Shown here: positions 25,078 to 34,228 of the stretch, one piece after another
Layout: each line of letters opens with the position of its first letter
Position numbering within the stretch: position 1 is the stretch's first letter
From: Pseudomonadota bacterium
GTDB lineage: Bacteria; Pseudomonadota; Gammaproteobacteria; Burkholderiales; Burkholderiaceae_C
Assembly (NCBI GenBank): GCA_018241225.1
Contig: JAFEEG010000016.1
Span: forward strand, 62,001-126,000
Length of the DNA: 64,000 nt
Direction: 5' to 3'
Translations under genes and position numbers: made by a program
Notes under the pieces: generated by a model
Seen by the model: only the letters and a program-made list of their open reading frames with translations
Told to the model about the DNA's origin: nothing
Databases searched by the model: none

Positions 25078-26085
25078 ATGACGAGCAGGCAACATGAATC
25101 GACCAGGCAGCGCAACCCATCGAGTCCTCAGCGCAATCGGATCGACCGTTTGCGCATACGCCACCTGAGGCTGCTGGAGCAGATTGCGCAATGCGGTTCA
25201 CTGAGCGGGGCGGCGCAGCAACTGGCCGTGAGCCAGCCGGGGGCGACCAAGATGCTCCAGGAAATCGAGGTAGCCCTGGGCTCCAGCCTCATTGAACGAA
25301 CGTCCCGAGGCGCGCGCCTGAGCGCCGTCGGCTCGGCCGCCCTCAGCCGCTTGCGCATTGCCCTAGGCGCGTTGGATGCCACCGTCGATGCCCTTTCCGC
25401 CCAGGCCGAGATACCGTTGGTGCGCTTGGGAATGATCCCAGTGCTCGCGGTCGGCGCGCTGCCTGCGTTGGCCGGCCTGCTGAGTGGCTCGGGCCGCCTG
25501 CCGCGACTGGAGATCCACGAGGCGACCGTGGAGGGGCTGATCGGCTCGCTGCGAGAGGGGCGACTCGACTGCGTGATCAGTTCGCTGGAGCCGAAGTTGA
25601 AAGGGATGGCCGACCTGCACATCACCCCGCTCTGGGAGGCGATGCTGGTGATCGCTGCGGCGCCCGATCATCCACTTGCCCGCAAGCGCAAGGTGCCCAC
25701 TCACCTGTTGGCGCAGTTTCCATGGGCGCTTCCGCCAGAGGGCGCGAGCGGGCGCACGCACATTGAACGGTGGTTCATCGAGGCTGGCCTGAACCCGCCT
25801 CAACCCTTTGTCGAGGCGCATTCATTCCACACCAGGCTCGCGCTTGTATCGAGCACTGCAATGCTGACCGTGGCGCCGCAAGCAGCGGTGCGGCACTACG
25901 CGGGGCAGGGCATGGTGAGGGAACTATCGCTCGAACGGCCCATGCCCAAGGGGTCGATCTTCTTCGTGACGCGCAAGGAAGGTGTCCAGCTTCCGGAGAT
26001 TGCGCTCATCAAGGGGGCGCTTCAGAAGGTCGCGAGTGTAGATTCGCCCGACGACCTGAAGCGATCCCGCCAACTGAGGCGTTAG
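25078..26085 (+). CDS. LysR-type transcriptional regulator
   Basis: A 335-residue LysR protein with a short polar extension before the winged helix (IRHLRLLEQIAQCGSLSGAA, then QQLAVSQPGATKMLQEIE). The effector domain follows, with IPLVRLGMIPVLAVGALPA at its start. It is transcribed away from the Bug/CoA-transferase pair, with 90 bp between the start codons. That gap contains AT-rich sequence suitable for LysR binding. It probably activates the leftward pair in response to the transported acid. Confidence 0.9.
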   Translation: MTSRQHESTRQRNPSSPQRNRIDRLRIRHLRLLEQIAQCGSLSGAAQQLAVSQPGATKMLQEIEVALGSSLIERTSRGARLSAVGSAALSRLRIALGALDATVDALSAQAEIPLVRLGMIPVLAVGALPALAGLLSGSGRLPRLEIHEATVEGLIGSLREGRLDCVISSLEPKLKGMADLHITPLWEAMLVIAAAPDHPLARKRKVPTHLLAQFPWALPPEGASGRTHIERWFIEAGLNPPQPFVEAHSFHTRLALVSSTAMLTVAPQAAVRHYAGQGMVRELSLERPMPKGSIFFVTRKEGVQLPEIALIKGALQKVASVDSPDDLKRSRQLRR

Positions 26086-26417
26086 GTTCCCCGGATCCGT
26101 CAACGCGTACGAGAGGTCGCTGGTAGGGCAATTTCCGCCTCGATCGCGAACGGTCGGTTCTGGCCGGTTGCTCCACAAGCATGCAGACGTCTTCAAAGTG
26201 CCCCGTTGCAGACATCTGCCTGAGTTTGTCGAACTAGAGCCCTCGGCTGACAGCGGCCGGTCGGCTCCGCCACAAGGATTTGCGAAGTAGTAGACCTTCG
26301 CGGTGCGCGCAACTCGAACGTTGGATGTTGAAATCACGCGGGGTAAAGCGCGTGCACACACACCTCTGGCTATGAAGAACCGACCAGGAGCGGATGCTAC
26401 CCACGAGACCTTCACGC
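26086..26417. other. Gene-free stretch with a 34-bp repeat
   Basis: No gene is supported. It holds a 34-bp repeat at 26202-26235 that recurs at 28786. An inverted match (GTTCTGGCCGGTTGC) to bases next to the second copy suggests mobile, MITE-like sequence. Confidence 0.45.
26202..26235 (+). repeat. 34-bp direct repeat, left copy
   Basis: It begins CCCGTTGCAGACATCTGC and ends TTGTCGAACT. It matches 28786-28819 at 32 of 34 bases in the same orientation. The pair brackets the GNAT gene and the broken hydrolase-cyclase gene. Confidence 0.75.
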
Positions 26418-26858
26418 ATGACAGAACAAATTCGAGCATTCACCCCAGAGGACTACGATGACGCAAGGCTGCTGTGGGAGAGCATGGAAGGCGTCGGAAT
26501 CACCGATTCTGATCCCGCGAAGGTATTGAAATGTTCCTCCAGCGACCCGGGCCTTAGTTTTTCCGCATTCGAAGGGGCACGTTTGGTTGGAACTATCCTC
26601 GTGGGTCATGATGGACGCCGTGGGCACATTCACCATCTTGCTATTCACTCGCAAAGCACTCGCAAAGCACTCGCAAAGCCGGAACCGCGGGTTGGCACGC
26701 AAGCAGGTGAACGCGGGCCCCGCAAAGTTGGCGAAGTGGGAATTCAAGAATGTCATCTCCTGATCTTTCAGGAGTACAAGTCCGGGCAGGAGTTCTGGCG
26801 TGTTGTTGGTGCGGAGGAGCGCTCGGCACTGGCGCTGTACTCAATAGCACTTCAGTGA
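26418..26858 (+). pseudogene. GNAT acetyltransferase with a scrambled acetyl-CoA motif
   Basis: The open frame is 146 codons. Its first half (MTEQIRAFTPEDYDDARLLW to RRGHIHHLAIHSQ) and its end (IQECHLLIFQ, then QEFWRVVGAEERSALALYSI) read as a normal single-domain GNAT. The acetyl-CoA-binding part between them is out of frame. An 11-bp unit occurs three times at 26647-26679, adding 22 bp. With one copy the text reads IHSQSRNRGLARKQVNAG, a proper motif A with the R-x-x-G-x-A signature. A one-base loss near 26740 restores frame. The product is full length but lacks motif A, so acetyl transfer is unlikely unless the assembly is wrong. Confidence 0.7.
26647..26679 (+). repeat. Tandem 11-bp repeat, three copies
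   Basis: ACTCGCAAAGC occurs three times head to tail inside the GNAT gene. The two extra copies add 22 bp and shift the frame, the expected product of replication slippage. Confidence 0.9.
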
Positions 26859-26920
26859 CCGCAACAGCAGTCAGCGGGCCATAGACGGGCCTTCCCGCTG
26901 CAACATGACTTCAAGGCGCC

Positions 26921-28237
26921 TTAGTGCTCTACCGCGAACAGCCGCCACTCGCCAGGGATACCCTTGAGGCTTTGCACTCCTCGATCCCGAAACACGAGCC
27001 CGGAACCGGCAACAAGATCCTTGACCGTGCCGGAGACCAGCACTTCGCCGGCGCCCGCCTGTGCTGCAACGCGTGCGCCGGTGTGCACGGCGATGCCGCC
27101 GACCTTGCCTCCCATCCATTCGCACTCGCCGGTGTGCAACCCGGCGCGGATCTCGAGCCCGAGCGCACGCACCTCCTCGGAGATTGCACAGGCGCAACGA
27201 ACGGCGCGTGCCGGCTCGTCGAAGGCGGCGAGAAAGCCGTCGCCGGCGGTGTCGATCTCGCGGCCGCGAAAGTGCTCCAACTCGTGGCGGATCAGCGCGT
27301 GGTGGCTGTTGAGCAAATCGTGCCAGCGGCGGTCGCCGAGGCGGGCGGCGGCCTCGGTGGCGCCGACGGTGTCGGTGAATAGGACGGTGGCCAGGACCCG
27401 GTCGGGTTCCGCGTCGTGCCGGGCGCCCGTGAGGAATTCTTCGATCTCGTCGACGATGGCGTCGCTGTCGCAGCCCCAGGGAACGTGGTCGATGCCGCGC
27501 AGTTCGACCAGCTTGGCTCCGGGGATGTGCTCGGCCATGTAGCGGCTTGCGCCGAATTCGATCGTGCGGTCGTTCCTGCTGTGCAGCAGCGTGGGAACGC
27601 GCACGGCCGGCAGGACATGCCGGATATCGATTTCCATGTTCATGCGCACTAGCGTTGCAGCGGCCGCCGGGCTGGCGCGCAACCAACGGGCCCACCACCG
27701 TCGGTAGCGCTCGTCGTCGGCCAAACTAGGGGCACCGGGCATCGATGCCTACCGGTCCGCCCCAGTCTCGTTCGATCTGGTCGGCAAATGCCAGGTGCTG
27801 CTCGGCTGTCGGCCCCCACGGGTAATCGGGCGCCCGTGTGCGTCGCGCGAAAGCGCCGCCCATGATGAGCGCCGAAGACCGTTCCGGATACGTGGCGGCG
27901 AACAGAGCGCACATCGCGCCCCCTCGGAATAACCGAACAAGGCCGCCCGCTGCGAGCCGACCGCATCCATCACCGCGCGCACATCGTCCATGCGAACCTC
28001 GAGGCTTGGCATGTCGCTGACACGGTCGGACAGGCCGGTGCCCCGCTTGTCGAACAGAATCAGGCGGGAGAACGAGGCCAACCGCGTCAGCAGCCGGGCC
28101 AGCGTCGGCTCCTCCCAGAAGACGTCCATATTCGACACCCAGCCGGGAATCAGCACCAGGTCACGCGGACCGTTGCCGATCGTCTGGTAGGCGATGCTGA
28201 CGCCACCGCTCCTTGCATATCGGGTTTCGGGAATCAT
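26921..28237 (-). pseudogene. Alpha/beta hydrolase-adenylate cyclase fusion, two frameshifts
   Basis: Pieced across frames, this is one protein of about 440 residues. The N-terminal alpha/beta hydrolase reads from MIPETRYARSGGVSIAYQTI through LFDKRGTGLSDR and the nucleophile elbow GYSEGG. The class III cyclase domain follows, with VLFTDTVGATEAAARLGDR, EIDTAGDGFLAAFDEP and RAGLHTGECEW. One base is missing in the C-run at 27919-27923, just after the nucleophile elbow. One base is extra near 27734, before SLADDERYRRWW. From 27742 leftward the cap end, C-terminal hydrolase part and whole cyclase domain are open. Such hydrolase-cyclase fusions are known in Actinobacteria and Proteobacteria. Either the gene is dead or the two indels are sequencing errors. 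Confidence 0.75.
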
Positions 28238-28851
28238 CGAGGATTGCCCCTCCACACGCCGGTCCACTGGCACTTGTCCACGAGCAGAAGCTTGCCACAA
28301 AACGCACAGTCGCACCTTCGTGTTCAGCTTCCAGGCTCAAATACAAACTCACAGTCCGGCCAGAAGCGGGCCTAGACGGGAGACTGCTTCCGGGCAATAC
28401 GGTGTTGTTGCTGGGCGGTGCCTGGGTCTCAGGCCGGCACCAGTCGCTCCATCCGTTCCGTCCACGCCGGGTTGCACCGCCACAGTGGCCCCAGCGCATC
28501 GGCAGACTGGGCGGGCGTCTCGACCCAGCGCCGCGGCCTGGCCGACATGGAAGGCGCTTTCAACGAAATCCACCGGAGAGTCCCGCTCGGGGTGGATGAA
28601 ATAACGCGGCCCGAGCGGCCGGGAGTGCCGAGGAATGAAGCTGCCAGGTGCCTTCGAGTTCGGCCTTTCCGCAGACGACTTCTTCTGCCGCGGGCACCAC
28701 ACGGACCAAGCCAGCAGGTCTCTTGAGACCGTAGTGCAGTGGAAGCGGCCCGAAGGGGAGGTCGGGCTGGATCTGCGGCTTCGTGCCCGTTGCAGACATC
28801 TGCGTGAGCTTGTCGAACTGAAGCAACCGGCCAGGAACGGAGCTTATCGGC
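28238..28851. other. Unassigned stretch, partly coding-like
   Basis: No intact gene. Read leftward, about 28429-28610 looks like the C-terminus of a protein (TLRWISLKAPSMSARPRRW, ending RMERLVPA before a stop at 28429). I do not recognise the family, and it has no start or upstream part. The second 34-bp repeat copy is at 28786-28819. Confidence 0.35.
28786..28819 (+). repeat. 34-bp direct repeat, right copy
   Basis: The second copy of the element at 26202, with two mismatches. It is followed within 10 bp by GCAACCGGCCAGGAAC, whose inverse (one base shorter) lies next to the left copy. Confidence 0.75.
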
Positions 28852-29226
28852 GTGGCTGGGCGAGTGAGAGATATTCACCAGCGCCACCCGCGCGCCGTCT
28901 GCCGGTTGCTTGCCCGCTTGGGACAGTCGAGCCTGAAGGCGCTCGAGCCGGCCGTGCCGGTGATGCGCTACGAGCGCGAGGCACCTGGCGAGCTGCTGCA
29001 CATGGACTCCAAGAAACTCGGGCGCATCGTGCGTCCGAGTCATCGCGTGACCGGCGATCGGCGCGACTCAGTCGAAGGCGCGGGCTGGGAGTTCGCCCAT
29101 GTGGCCATCGATGACCACTCGCGCGCGAGCTTCGTGCAGATGCACGAGGACGCGCGCATAGGCTCTGCCGTGGATTTCCTGCGGGCCGCGGTGGCGAGTT
29201 CGGCCTGGTTGTTGGCGGCGGTGTAG
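28852..29226 (+). pseudogene. IS481-family transposase fragment
   Basis: About 125 codons from the middle of an IS481-type DDE transposase. YEREAPGELLHMDSKKLGRI gives the first catalytic Asp, and WEFAHVAIDDHSRASFVQMH the second. The text degenerates after FLRAAVASSAW, where an intact protein would run on to its third acidic residue, and then stops. The N-terminal helix-turn-helix region is incomplete. The fragment is inactive and marks the left side of the sulfonate-type operon region. Confidence 0.75.
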
Positions 29227-29326
29227 ATCCGCTTCTATTCGGTGCTGAGTAGGCGGCTTCTACCTCGCTGACGACATCGGCGTGCGCATGATCCAGAAGC
29301 AGTCGCGGGTGCTGGTGCGGTGATGA

Positions 29327-30844
29327 TTAACGGTTGGCCAGGCATCCCGCCAACTGCCGCACGCCCTCGTCGATGCGATCGAGCGGTATCGACGAATAGC
29401 CCATGCGCATGAAGTGCCGCGCCGGACGAGAAGTAGCAAAAAAAACTCCGCCTGGTTCGATGACAACCCCGTGGGCGAGCGCCTTGGCAGCCAGAGCTCG
29501 CGTATCGACTCCGCGCGGCATTTCCAGCCACAATGCCGACCCGCCTTCGGCTTGGGCCACTTTGCAATCCGGGATGTAACGGTTCAGCGCCTCGCGAAGG
29601 AGCTGCGATCGCTCGCGGTAGGCTAGATTCAGGCGTCGCATGAAAAGTTCGTGGAAGCCATGTGCGATGAACAGCGCCGCGGTGTGTTCGTTGTTGGCCG
29701 GCGGATGGCGCAGCACCAGGCGCCGCAATGCACGCAATTCGACGATCAGTTCCGGCGGCGCGACCACATAGCCGATGCGCAGGCCGTGGGCCAGGGTTTT
29801 CGACAAACTGCCCACGTAGATGACGCGACCGGAATTGTCCAGGCTCCTCAGTGCTGCGGTCGGCTTGTTGAAGAAATTGAGCTCGCTTTCATGGTCATCC
29901 TCGATCAGGACGACATCATGCGATTCAGCCTGCTCCAGCAGCTTCTGACGCCGCTCCAGCGGCATCGTCACTGTTGTCGGGCATTGGTGGCTCGGCGTGA
30001 CGTACACGTAGCGGCACCCGGCCATGGCACCGTTGACCACCAGGCCGTGGCTGTCTACCGGCAAGGGTCTGACCGATGCGGTTCGCAACAGGAAATTGTT
30101 GCGCGCATCGGGGTAACCAGGGTCTTCGACGCCGACCACCGTCCGGGGACCGACCAGCAAATGCGCGAGCAGGAAAGTCGCCTGCTGCGCTCCTGCGGTG
30201 ATGAGAATTTCATCGCGCTGAGCCCAGATGCCGCGCGCCGGAAGCAAGCGCTGCTGCACCTGGGTGATCAGCGGTTCCTGGTCGCGGTCAATATGGTCAG
30301 GGGCCCAACTGCGTATGGCGCCGACGTGCAGTGTCTCGAGGGCACACTCACGCCAGTCCGCCGTGGGAAAAAGCGTCGCGTCAAACTGTCCGTAAATGAA
30401 CGGGTACGGCAGGGATTGCCAGTCGCTCGGCTTGGCAATGTTGCGCTGCTGCGAGGGTCTGACCCTCAATCGAGGGGCCCATGCGACCGGCTTGCGCGCT
30501 GGTGTCTTGCTCGCCTCGGTTTGCGCCAGGCGCGTGGTCTGCAAAGCCGGATTGACATACAGGCCGCTGCGTTCCCGCGCCAGCAGCACGCCCGTGTCGC
30601 ACAGATGTTCGAGAGCCAGTGTTACCGTGGCACGAGATACCTTCAATTCGGCAGCCAGCACACGGCTGGATACGACCCGCGAACCGGGCGGCATCAGGCC
30701 TTCGTGTATCGCATGCACCAGCATGTCGCGGATGCGTGTCTGCAGCGTGCCAACGCCGTCGCTGTGGTGCTGAAACAGTCGCTGCCACATCAGCGGTGCC
30801 GAGCCCTCGCGTGGCGCGCGGGGAAGTCGCGGCTTGCTCGTCAT
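29327..30844 (-). CDS. MocR/PdxR-type transcriptional regulator (GntR helix-turn-helix plus aminotransferase domain)
   Basis: A 505-residue regulator. A GntR winged helix occupies residues 33-100 (LQTRIRDMLVHAIHEGLMPP, then SRVLAAELKVSRATVTLALE). It is joined by a linker to a fold-type I aminotransferase domain. That domain keeps the PLP-binding Asp pair in LIEDDHESE (316-317) and the lysine Lys349 in GSLSKTLAHGLRIGY, so PLP binding is likely. MocR proteins include GabR, PdxR and TauR; TauR controls taurine use. It faces the rightward operon that starts at 31011, across a 166-bp gap, and is its probable regulator. Confidence 0.92.
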   Translation of the reverse strand: MTSKPRLPRAPREGSAPLMWQRLFQHHSDGVGTLQTRIRDMLVHAIHEGLMPPGSRVVSSRVLAAELKVSRATVTLALEHLCDTGVLLARERSGLYVNPALQTTRLAQTEASKTPARKPVAWAPRLRVRPSQQRNIAKPSDWQSLPYPFIYGQFDATLFPTADWRECALETLHVGAIRSWAPDHIDRDQEPLITQVQQRLLPARGIWAQRDEILITAGAQQATFLLAHLLVGPRTVVGVEDPGYPDARNNFLLRTASVRPLPVDSHGLVVNGAMAGCRYVYVTPSHQCPTTVTMPLERRQKLLEQAESHDVVLIEDDHESELNFFNKPTAALRSLDNSGRVIYVGSLSKTLAHGLRIGYVVAPPELIVELRALRRLVLRHPPANNEHTAALFIAHGFHELFMRRLNLAYRERSQLLREALNRYIPDCKVAQAEGGSALWLEMPRGVDTRALAAKALAHGVVIEPGGVFFATSRPARHFMRMGYSSIPLDRIDEGVRQLAGCLANR

Positions 30845-31010
30845 GTGAAGTCAAACATGGTTAGGTCGCTCATCAACAACGCGATCCAGGCGGACCGCCG
30901 CTGCAGCCCAGTGTTTACCCTGATTTCCCCTCCCGAAAAGCCAACTGGCCTGGTACATCGCTTCAAACTGGCCTGATGGAGGGCGTGATTCGACTCTACC
31001 ATCGCGCTCC

Positions 31011-32633
31011 ATGAACAACGCAGTACGCCACGTGTCATCGACCACGGAACAGGGCATCGTTCTGCGCGGCGCGCAGGTGCTGGACGGAAGCGGCACAGCA
31101 GCGCGACGCGTCGACGTACGAATCGTTGGCGATCTGATCGACGAAATCGGCAACGTCGCACCGCGCGAGGGCGATGTGCTCGTGGATCTGAGAGGTCTGG
31201 TTCTGGCGCCCGGCTTCATCGATCTGCACACACATTCCGACGTGGCACTGCTGCGCGATGGCCGCGCCGAAAGCCAGCTGCTGCAGGGCGTCACGCTCGA
31301 GGTGGTAGGCAACTGCGGTCACTCCCTGGCTCCACGCAGTCCCGGTCACCCGTCGGGTATGGGGGTGGGCCCCGCGCCGCAAGACGAGCCTTGCTGGAAT
31401 GACTTCGCCGGCTACCTTCAAGCTTTGCAGGAGCAGCGCCCCGGCCTCAATGTGGCGGCACTGGTCGGGCATGGCGCGCTGCGTCAGATCGTGATGCCCG
31501 GCGCGCTCAGAACGGCCAAGGACGACGAAGTGGATGCCCTGGCGGCATTGCTCGAGCAATGCCTGGACGAAGGTGCAATTGGCCTGTCGAGCGGGCTCGA
31601 ATACGTGCCCGGCCTGTGCGCCGATGCCCGCGAATTGACGCGGCTGTGCGGCTGCGTGGCACGCCGCGGCGCCATCTACACCACGCACCTGCGCAATCGC
31701 GACTTGCATTACCAGGCCGGCTTGCAAGAAGCGCTGGACGCCGCACGCGAAGGCGGCGCCACGCTGCAGGTCTCGCACATGACGCCGAAATTCGGCGCCC
31801 CCGCGCATGCCGCCGAACACATGGTCGACATGATCGATGCCGCGCGCCATGAAGGGCTGGACGTCGCCTTTGACGTGATTCCGCACAACTGGGGTCCGAC
31901 CACCATGGCCTCCGTGCTACCCGCGTGGGCATTCGAGGGTGGAACCGCTGCGCTGCTGCAACGCCTGCGTCAGCCGGAACAGCGCGCCAGGATGCGCGCC
32001 AATCCCAATCCGATCTGGCGTCTCGTGGCCAAGGAGCGCTGGGACGACATCGTGCTGTTTGGCTGCACTGCCAACGCCCAGCTAGTGGGCCTGAGCCTGG
32101 CCGCCATAGGCCGTCACCGCAACTGCCACCCCTTCGAGGCGATCTTCGATTTGCTTGCCGACGAGGGTGAAGCGTACGCGGGCGTCACCTGGGTGGGACG
32201 CAACTTCAGTAGCAGCGACACCGACAAGCTGCTGGCGCATCCCCATGCAGGCGTGATTTCAGACGCCATCACGCTTACGCGCGACGGGCCGCTTTCAGCG
32301 TTGCGCTGGTCGCCCAGCACGTATGGCTGGACGGCGCGGTTTCTGCAACGCTGCACCACTGCGCGGGACGCCCTTTCCTTGCCGGACGGCGTTCGGCGAC
32401 TGACCGGCTTGGCTGCGGAACGCCTGGGCCTGGCGGATCGCGGCCGCATCGCGCCACGCGCCCATGCCGACCTGGTCGCCTTCGATCCGGCTGTCCTGGC
32501 CGATCGCTCTTCGCTGGCCGAGCCGCACATACCGCCGGAGGGCATAGTCCACGTCTGGGTGAATGGCCAGCAGGCTGTGCGCAACGGCGCTCTCACCGGC
32601 TTGCGAGCCGGCACTGTGATCAAGGGACGCTGA
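31011..32633 (+). CDS. Amidohydrolase family, N-acyl-D-amino-acid deacylase-like
   Basis: A 540-residue amidohydrolase. The metal site begins GFIDLHTHSDVALL (His73, His75). A GNCG element with Cys102 matches the bridging Cys of D-aminoacylases, and THLRNRD and LQVSHMTPKF supply later His residues. Members remove the acyl group from N-acyl-D-amino acids. It is the first gene of a long operon; the next gene starts 2 bp after its stop. Given the sulfonate-type transporter and the CuyA-like and racemase genes downstream, an N-acylated sulfonated amino acid is a possible substrate (inference). Confidence 0.88.
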   Translation: MNNAVRHVSSTTEQGIVLRGAQVLDGSGTAARRVDVRIVGDLIDEIGNVAPREGDVLVDLRGLVLAPGFIDLHTHSDVALLRDGRAESQLLQGVTLEVVGNCGHSLAPRSPGHPSGMGVGPAPQDEPCWNDFAGYLQALQEQRPGLNVAALVGHGALRQIVMPGALRTAKDDEVDALAALLEQCLDEGAIGLSSGLEYVPGLCADARELTRLCGCVARRGAIYTTHLRNRDLHYQAGLQEALDAAREGGATLQVSHMTPKFGAPAHAAEHMVDMIDAARHEGLDVAFDVIPHNWGPTTMASVLPAWAFEGGTAALLQRLRQPEQRARMRANPNPIWRLVAKERWDDIVLFGCTANAQLVGLSLAAIGRHRNCHPFEAIFDLLADEGEAYAGVTWVGRNFSSSDTDKLLAHPHAGVISDAITLTRDGPLSALRWSPSTYGWTARFLQRCTTARDALSLPDGVRRLTGLAAERLGLADRGRIAPRAHADLVAFDPAVLADRSSLAEPHIPPEGIVHVWVNGQQAVRNGALTGLRAGTVIKGR

Positions 32634-32634
32634 G

Positions 32635-33420
32635 ATGAGGCAGTTCAACATCGACAAGCAACGCGCTTTTTCCGGCTTCGCCACCGTGGCGGCACTGATC
32701 GCGATCTGGTATCTGAGCTCGAAGTTGGGCTGGATGGACAAGCAGACGTTCCCGACGCCGGAGCAGTTCGCCGCCGCCGCAAAGCAGGTGACGCTAGGCG
32801 AAGGGTATGGCGATGGCCGCTTGCCCGCGCATGCGTGGCAGAGCATCAAGCTCATCCTGATGGGATTTTTGGCCGCGACCGCGATCGGCATTCCCCTGGG
32901 GCTTTGGATGGGATGGAGCCGCAAAGCGGAGGCCCTGGTCAACCCGATCTTCCTGCTGGTGCGGCCGATCCCCGCCTTGGCCTGGATACCGCTGGCCATC
33001 GTGTGGCTCGGCCTGGGTGATGCCGCCAAGGTCATGATTCTGTGGTTCGCGGCATTCGTGCCCGCGGTCATCAACAGCTTTTCGGGCGTACGCACGATCG
33101 AGCGGCCGCTGATAGAAGCCAGCCGCATGCTGGGGGTGCGAGGCTGGTCGTTGGTCACGGATGTGATCATCCCCGGGGCACTGCCCTCCATATTCACCGG
33201 GCTTCGCCTGTCGCTCCAGGGTTGTGTCACGGCGCTCGTGGCGGCCGAGTTGCTCGGAGCGCAACTGGGCATGGGCAAAGTGCTTTATCAGGCGGGCCTG
33301 GACATCTATCCCGCAATGATTCTTATCGGCATGTGTACCGTGGCCGTCGTGGGCTTCACCCTGACTGCGCTGCTGGACCTGATCGAGCGCCTGTCGATGC
33401 CTTGGCGCACCGTCCGCTAA
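32635..33420 (+). CDS. ABC transporter permease, taurine/sulfonate/nitrate type
   Basis: A 261-residue inner-membrane protein of the SsuC/TauC family with about six helices. The EAA loop reads IEASRMLGVRGWSLVTDV and continues IPGALPSIFTGLRLS. A RPIPALAWIPLAIVWLGLGD segment is typical. It is followed by a second permease of the same family, so the channel is probably a heterodimer, unlike the usual SsuC homodimer. Confidence 0.92.
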   Translation: MRQFNIDKQRAFSGFATVAALIAIWYLSSKLGWMDKQTFPTPEQFAAAAKQVTLGEGYGDGRLPAHAWQSIKLILMGFLAATAIGIPLGLWMGWSRKAEALVNPIFLLVRPIPALAWIPLAIVWLGLGDAAKVMILWFAAFVPAVINSFSGVRTIERPLIEASRMLGVRGWSLVTDVIIPGALPSIFTGLRLSLQGCVTALVAAELLGAQLGMGKVLYQAGLDIYPAMILIGMCTVAVVGFTLTALLDLIERLSMPWRTVR

Positions 33421-33435
33421 ACAGGAAACAACACC

Positions 33436-34218
33436 ATGGACGGCACGACCCTTACTCGCCAACAGTATCTGCGCAGATCAACCCTCGGCCTGCTGATATT
33501 CGTCAGCCTGTGGACCCTAGCATCGTGGATCGAACTTGCTCCGCGCAAGTTCCTGCCCTTGCCTTGGGACGTCGTAGAGCGCGGCCTGGATTTAGTGATC
33601 AGGCCATTTTCAGGTCACCTGCTGCAGGCGCACCTGGCCGCCAGCATCGACCGCTACGTTCGCGGCTTCGCTCTGGCCGCCATCGTGGGCGTGCCGCTCG
33701 GCCTCTTGATGGGCTGGTACCGGTGGCTCGACAACATCGTCACGCCGCTGTTCGACAGCCTGCGATTTGTCGCACCGATTGCCTGGGTTCCTTTTGCGGC
33801 GCTGTGGTTCGGCACCGGCATCGGCGGGCCCATCCTGATCATCTTCGCCGGCGCATTCTCCCCGTGCCTGCTCAATGCCTATCGGGGCGCGCGTTATGTC
33901 GAACGCAAGTACATCGAAGCCGCGCAGGTATTGGGCGCATCGGGTCCGCGCATCGTCTGCGAGGTGCTGCTTCCCGCATCGCTGCCGTCGGTCATCTCCG
34001 GGCTTCGAGTGGGCGCGGGGGCTGGCTGGCAGTCGTTGATCGGTGCCGAGCTGATCGCTGCCAACAGCGGCATCGGATTGATGATGGTGCGAGGTCAAGC
34101 TGCGCTGGACACCTCCATCGTGATGGTCGGGATGATCGCCGCCGGCGTCATCGGCATGGTCGTCGACGTGGCCCTGCGCGGCGTCGAGATCTGGATTGAA
34201 CGCAAACGCGGAGCATGA
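33436..34218 (+). CDS. ABC transporter permease, taurine/sulfonate type (second subunit)
   Basis: A 260-residue membrane protein homologous to the preceding permease. FVAPIAWVPFAALWFGTG and the EAA loop IEAAQVLGASGPRIVCEVLL, followed by PASLPSVISGLRVG, define it. It starts 15 bp after the first permease and ends 10 bp before the ATPase gene. Confidence 0.92.
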   Translation: MDGTTLTRQQYLRRSTLGLLIFVSLWTLASWIELAPRKFLPLPWDVVERGLDLVIRPFSGHLLQAHLAASIDRYVRGFALAAIVGVPLGLLMGWYRWLDNIVTPLFDSLRFVAPIAWVPFAALWFGTGIGGPILIIFAGAFSPCLLNAYRGARYVERKYIEAAQVLGASGPRIVCEVLLPASLPSVISGLRVGAGAGWQSLIGAELIAANSGIGLMMVRGQAALDTSIVMVGMIAAGVIGMVVDVALRGVEIWIERKRGA

Positions 34219-34228
34219 GGCAGGAGCC

